Shown here: positions 60,065 to 64,000 of the stretch, one piece after another
How the letters are laid out: the number at the start of each line of letters is the position of its first letter
Numbering within the stretch: position 1 is the stretch's first letter
Assembly (NCBI GenBank): GCA_021527695.1
Contig: JAKFAO010000003.1
Location: 248,001-312,000, forward strand
Reading direction: 5' to 3'
Origin: Naematelia aurantialba
Taxonomy: Eukaryota; Basidiomycota; Tremellomycetes; Tremellales; Naemateliaceae
Length of the DNA stretch: 64,000 bases
Notes under the pieces: model-generated
What the model saw: only the letters and a program-made list of their open reading frames with translations
What the model was told of the DNA's origin: nothing
Databases searched by the model: none
Program-made: the position numbers and the translations under genes

Positions 60065-62387
60065 CTACATGCCGCTCGGTGCGGCTTCCCACCACTTGCC
60101 CCCATCGCCACCACCACCTGCATCCCCTCCGCCTCTTCCGCCGCCGCCACCACCTGCACCTCCCCCGACTCTTCCGGCACCTCCTCCACCGCCACCGCCA
60201 CCAGCATCACCACGCCTCCTGCCTCGTTCCACTCGCCGGCCATTCCGCTTGACGATGACGCTCAAGCCCGAGCTGATCCCTTTCCGTCCTCCACCTGGAA
60301 ACACTCTGGCTCGCGCCCCCGCTATCTTTCTCCGCTTGTCCCCTCGTACTCCACCCTTGCTGTCCTCCCCTTCTTCACCTTCGTCTCCGTCATCGCTCTC
60401 GTTGCTCTCGTCAGCCTCGTCGTCCACGTCGTCCGGGTTCTCGTCGTTGTCAGACAGCTTGCGTTTGCCTTTCCCCTTGCCCTCGTCGCCCCGTTCCGAC
60501 GCCTGGCTCCGGTGTTTGTTCTTGCCCCTGGCAGTGGCTTCCTCTTTGGCGCGATACGCTTCAGTGGCGGATCGAAGATCGCGCTCCCACTGGCTCTTGT
60601 GGAGGCGGTACAACGCCATGGTCGCGCGCGCGTCTGTCACCTACCCTCAGTCAGCGCGTGATTATCCGAAGGGTTTGGATTCATTGGACGACAGGGGCGG
60701 ATCCAAGGCTCAGCTCGAGGAGTTAGAGATTGGATTAAAGGTGACAGAAGCAAGCCGGGAATATCATTTTTGGGTACCGAGGTTCACCAGGGTTGGATGG
60801 AAGCTAGCATACGAGGATAGCGAAGGTTAGGAGCAGAGAGAGAGAGAGAGATAGAAAGTAGCTGGCGCGCGAACGTACCGAGCTATGCGCGCCCTTCTGG
60901 ATCTCAAGCCCCAGCTCCATGGCCGCGAGCTTGCGCAAACCCGGGGCTTTGGTCTTGGCCTTTTCGCGCAAGGCCTTACAGCGCTGCGTGTCGCGTACCA
61001 TTGGTCCTGGATGGTCGAGGAGCAGGGCCTGTGATAGTGTCAGTGCTGGCGTCATCGTTGCCATGCCAGTCCGGACAGCCGTTGGGAAAGTGGTCAACGA
61101 GGCAAGGCCCGTGCAGAGCCTCTGAGCAACAGTGGCCTTGCGACTCGCGACCAGCATTCGACATCTCGATCTCGCATCTCGATCTCGCATCTCGATCTCG
61201 CATCTCGATCTCGCATCTCGATCTCGCATCTCGATCTCGCATCTCGATCTCGCATCTCGCGCCTCGCATTGAGACTGGCTCACCTTGAGATCGTTCGCGA
61301 TTGCATGCCCCACCAACACCCTACCCTCTAACAGCGCCGCCACCTGCTTCTGAACCGCATCAAACCCAGGCGCACCGACCATGTCTCCCTCGCGCACGCC
61401 AGAGACCCACGTACGCCAGTCGGTCACACGCTCGCGCGGCGCGACAAACGTATCGAGCAGCGTGTGGCCATGATAGTTCACGATGGAGACGCGGGCAAGG
61501 GCCGATTCGGATCCCAGCGGGCCGAGACCAACCATCTCGCAGTCTATTGCGATGCTACGTCTAGTCAGTCGACGTAATGTAGACCGAGTGCGGCCGGGCT
61601 CATCGGGAATGAGGTTCAGGGCGGGGGCGCGCATTGAAGATAGTATAGGTGGGGAGAGGGAGGGGGGGGATTGTGAAAATGCGACGACGTTGGATGGGGC
61701 ACTACTAAGCGCTGTGTCCAGCTTGGCGAGAAGTCCATTGGGTGTCGTACACCAAGTGGCAAGACAGAGTAGAGGACTCACTAGTTGCCAGGACTGCACG
61801 CCATTAGCCGCTATCATACTTGAGAACAAATGACTCACGCCCTCTTGCCCTCGCTCAACACCGAGTGCCCAGCCACCATTGACCTCAGCTCATTGACCAG
61901 TGGATCGTCGCTTGGTGCAGGAAGGAGGAGCACGTCCTCCCTTACTCGAGCAGGCACAGAGACTGACACGGACACAGGCATCCCCGTTCCCACGGGCTTC
62001 AGACTGGACGGACCGGCTTCAGATGAGCTCGAGCTCGGTCCCGCCCTATCCGACCGTCAGCTCAGTCGGTCAAGTGAAGAGGGGGCAGAAGGGGAATAAC
62101 CTGCTCACTCTGGCTTCTCTTGCGGCCGAACGAAGCGCGACACGCCTGACATGCCGTGCTTGCGTGTTTTGGGAGACGACGCCTTCTTTTCCGCCACGGC
62201 GAGTTTCTGCAGCAAGGCCGTGAGCGGAGCGCACGAATGCTTGAGCTTCGGGTCGTGCTCGGGAGACTGGAATGAGGACGTACGGGCTTGAGCTGGGCCC
62301 AATTGCTGCCCGGCGCTGCGGGAGTTGCGGCCTACACTTGGTTATAGGGTACCACTACGCATAGAGGGCGTCACATACCTTGCTCAT
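60065..62387 (-). CDS. REX4: RNA exonuclease 4 (DEDDh family)
   Basis: Nuclear 3'-5' exonuclease linked to ITS1 processing of pre-rRNA. Exons 62387-62379, 62331-62284, 62239-62109, 62045-61839, 61793-61782, 61554-61284, 61028-60879 and 60640-60065 join in exact phase to 467 residues. N-terminus MSKAATPAAPGSNWAQL matches the REX4 SNW motif. Catalytic core: [34 protein letters not shown] (Asp/Glu), LVGHAIANDLK (Asp) and HSSVTDARATMALYRLHK (His and Asp). Exon 1 is 9 nt and exon 5 is 12 nt. The C-terminal 150 residues are Lys/Glu-rich, then a Gly-rich block (60065-60240) ending GGKWWEAAPSGM, an unusual extension for the family and perhaps RNA-binding. Intron 61029-61283 carries a 13-bp tandem repeat. 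Confidence 0.92.
61162..61252. repeat. 13-bp tandem repeat in a REX4 intron
   Basis: Seven exact copies of CATCTCGATCTCG on the plus strand, followed by a decayed CATCTCGC unit. It lies in intron 61029-61283, between LVGHAIANDLK and the ALLLDHPGP exon. Confidence 0.95.
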
Positions 62388-62726
62388 AGTACCTTGCCTA
62401 TCGTATGGTCGCCGAATGGGCAACTGCAGTCCCACAGACTTTGAGAGAGATCATCTCGAGCAAAAGCACCTCGCGTCTCGGATCACGTGACTAGCAGCAC
62501 CATTACAAAAGCGGTCCAATTAACATTAGGAAGAGATTACAAACTTGGTCTTGGACGTTTCTAATCATTGCTGCGATGGCGGACATCACGTCTCGACTCC
62601 GTGTCCGCCGCGACTGGAGCTTGCTGAGCGATCCTTTGGCCGCTAGCTCATGCAGATGCCTTGTACTTGCTGCATCTAGTTGCAGTCAACCCACTGCTCG
62701 ACTCGATCAACATCATCTCATCCAAC
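62388..62726. promoter_or_regulatory. Divergent promoter of REX4 and the PITH gene
   Basis: 339 bp between divergent starts. The 8-bp palindrome TCACGTGA lies at 62483-62490, a Cbf1-type E-box, 244 bp before the PITH start and about 100 bp before REX4. Short frames upstream of 62727 are not coding by character. Confidence 0.5.
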
Positions 62727-63656
62727 ATGGACTGCGCGGACGATCTCACCCTGGACGATTTGAACGAATCGGGAGTCTCAGCCTCGGTGCTGGAGCGCAT
62801 TTCAGCTGGCGAGGGAAGCAACTCGAACCTCTGGGGACAGATCGACCGGGACAAGTAGGTCTTCTTTCCTTCACTCGTCGGAGCTCGGATATACATGGTA
62901 TACTGGGCTGACGAGGGCGGCGCAGTGTGGTGGGCGTGAATCTGCTTGAACCAAATTCGGCGCCTTTGGTCATCAAGACCTGGGACAACCGGCTCGAGGA
63001 ATCTGGCGTCGAGTCTGGCGTAGATGACGAGGTGAGCCGCACCTGTGCCAATCCAGAGGGTCTCGCTGACCAACTTCGTTACTGCTTCGCCTGATCGGTT
63101 CTGATTTCCTCACACTCGCAGCTCATCCTGCACATTCCATTTACACACTCCCTCCGCCTCCGCACCCTACTGCTCCACCTCCCTGGACCTTCGCATCCCA
63201 ATCGGCCCTCCCGTCTCAGGATGTACGTGAACCACCCGCACGTTCCGGACTTTGCAGACTGCGCCAACTCTCCTCCCATCATGGACATGGACGTCTCGTC
63301 GCCGCCACCGGCTGCACTCGTCCGCCGAGGACCGGGCGGCACGCGCGAGGTGGAAGAGTGGGCCCTCAAGGTCCAGAAGCTCGCCAGCGTCCATAGCGTC
63401 ACCCTGCTCTTTGTACGTCCATGGACTTGGCCGGCTAGACGAAATAAGGAGCTGAGAAGCTGACCGTATTCTGATGCAGTCGGAAGCGGGAGGCACTCGC
63501 CGCTCGACAGTGTGGTATGTCGGCTTCAAGGGTGACGCAAAGACAAATGCGATGGACATGTCAAAGCTCGGACAGGTGCCGGCGCAGAATGCCGCGGACA
63601 AAACGGTGGATGGCGTGGCAGAGAAACGAGGAAGTGGGTACACCACTATCCGGTGA
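62727..63656 (+). CDS. PITH-domain protein
   Basis: Exons 62727-62854, 62926-63031, 63122-63412 and 63480-63656 join in phase to 233 residues. The whole protein is a PITH domain, the module found C-terminal to thioredoxin in TXNL1 and thought to bind the proteasome. Motifs: LNESGVSASVLERISAGEGSNSNLWGQ, LLEPNSAPLVIKTWDN, DELILHIPFTHSLRLRTLLLHLPGP, RLRMYVNHPHVPDFADC, VQKLASVHSVTLLF and STVWYVGFKGDAK. No thioredoxin domain precedes it, so it resembles the standalone PITHD1 type. An Arg/Pro insertion around 63170-63205 is in the normal surface loop. No neighbours suggest a pathway. Proteasome association is an inference from TXNL1. Confidence 0.9.
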
Positions 63657-64000
63657 GGCGATAGAGCAGAGGTGATCAGGACGCTCGTGTTGTATCATAC
63701 CATGTATAATTCTGCCATGTCGGATGTACTAGGCGTTTACTTGGATTGAGATGGCGGCTGCTCGTCTAGAATGTCTAAGGGAGGTAGCGCACCCTTCGAT
63801 CCGCTCACGGGGAGCGTTGAGAGAGCAATCGTTTGGACGCGACTGTCTTATTTCCCGCCGTTTCAGATTGTTTCATAATTGCATTCTGATGGGGGATTTC
63901 GCCACCACAATCTACACCTTCTTCCTTCCTCCCCTTCCCCTTCTTCCTCGTCCTCTATCCTGCCCTCGTCCTTGCCCATCTCCCTGTGACTTGAAACCTC
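63657..64000. other. Right-edge region without a recognised gene
   Basis: About 345 bp to the window end. The last 100 bp are strongly pyrimidine-rich (CTTCCTTCCTCC-type), which may be the leader of a gene beginning outside the window. Nothing else recognised. Confidence 0.35.

Noticed and set aside
62105..62331. Apparent frameshift in the REX4 N-terminus
   Set aside because: A 44-nt intron (62283-62240, GTACGT donor, CAAG acceptor) restores the frame exactly.

Overview
The window is nuclear DNA of a GC-rich basidiomycete yeast, most likely a tremellomycete of the Trichosporonales or Cryptococcus type. Four things point this way. Nearly every gene is broken by several short introns with GTGAGT or GTATGT donors and CAG, TAG or AAG acceptors. 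Genes are packed on both strands with little space between them. A complex I assembly factor (CIA30 family) is present, so this is a respiring fungus with complex I. The proteins look like basidiomycete versions of familiar fungal families. I recognise 22 protein genes and one tRNA gene. I see no transposon, CRISPR array or bacterial-type operon. Species is inference only.

Layout, left to right. At 1-15.7 kb: VNX1-type vacuolar cation/H+ antiporter (-, 3' end off the window), a small PARP-type zinc-finger protein (+), an Slm1/2-like F-BAR plus PH protein (-), tRNA-Cys with an intron (-), riboflavin kinase FMN1 (+), an RNPS1-like splicing factor (-) and mitochondrial porin (-). At 17-29.9 kb: a type II membrane glycosyltransferase with a DxD motif (+), a secreted ferritin-like protein (+), Na+/phosphate cotransporter PHO89 (-), a PI-PLC X-domain protein (+) and a CIA30 protein (-). 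At 30-48.7 kb: exosome nuclease RRP6 (+), a Zn2Cys6 transcription factor (+), APC subunit CDC23 (-), PRP4 kinase (+) and ICP55 peptidase (+). At 49-60 kb, a more accessory-looking stretch: an MFS permease (-) divergent from a TauD-type dioxygenase (+), then an HpcH/HpaI aldolase (+) and a GIT1-like permease (+). At 60-63.7 kb: exonuclease REX4 (-) and a PITH-domain protein (+).

Functional themes. RNA processing is well represented (RNPS1, PRP4, RRP6, REX4), as are mitochondria (porin, CIA30, ICP55, and FMN1 for flavin supply). Two groups may have joint functions: PHO89 with PI-PLC and GIT1 (phosphate and phospholipid-phosphate acquisition), and the permease, dioxygenase and aldolase group (uptake and oxidation of a sulfonate or organic acid). 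Both are inferences.

The most unusual features are tandem repeats and low-complexity tracts that sit inside introns of at least five genes; microexons of 7 to 20 nt; clustered CACGTG sites before the porin and VNX1 genes; an in-frame heptapeptide repeat directly after the GIT1 stop codon; and a zinc cluster with a long inter-half loop. Reading frames were joined by eye. Where phases add up exactly I give exon coordinates. Elsewhere junctions are approximate.
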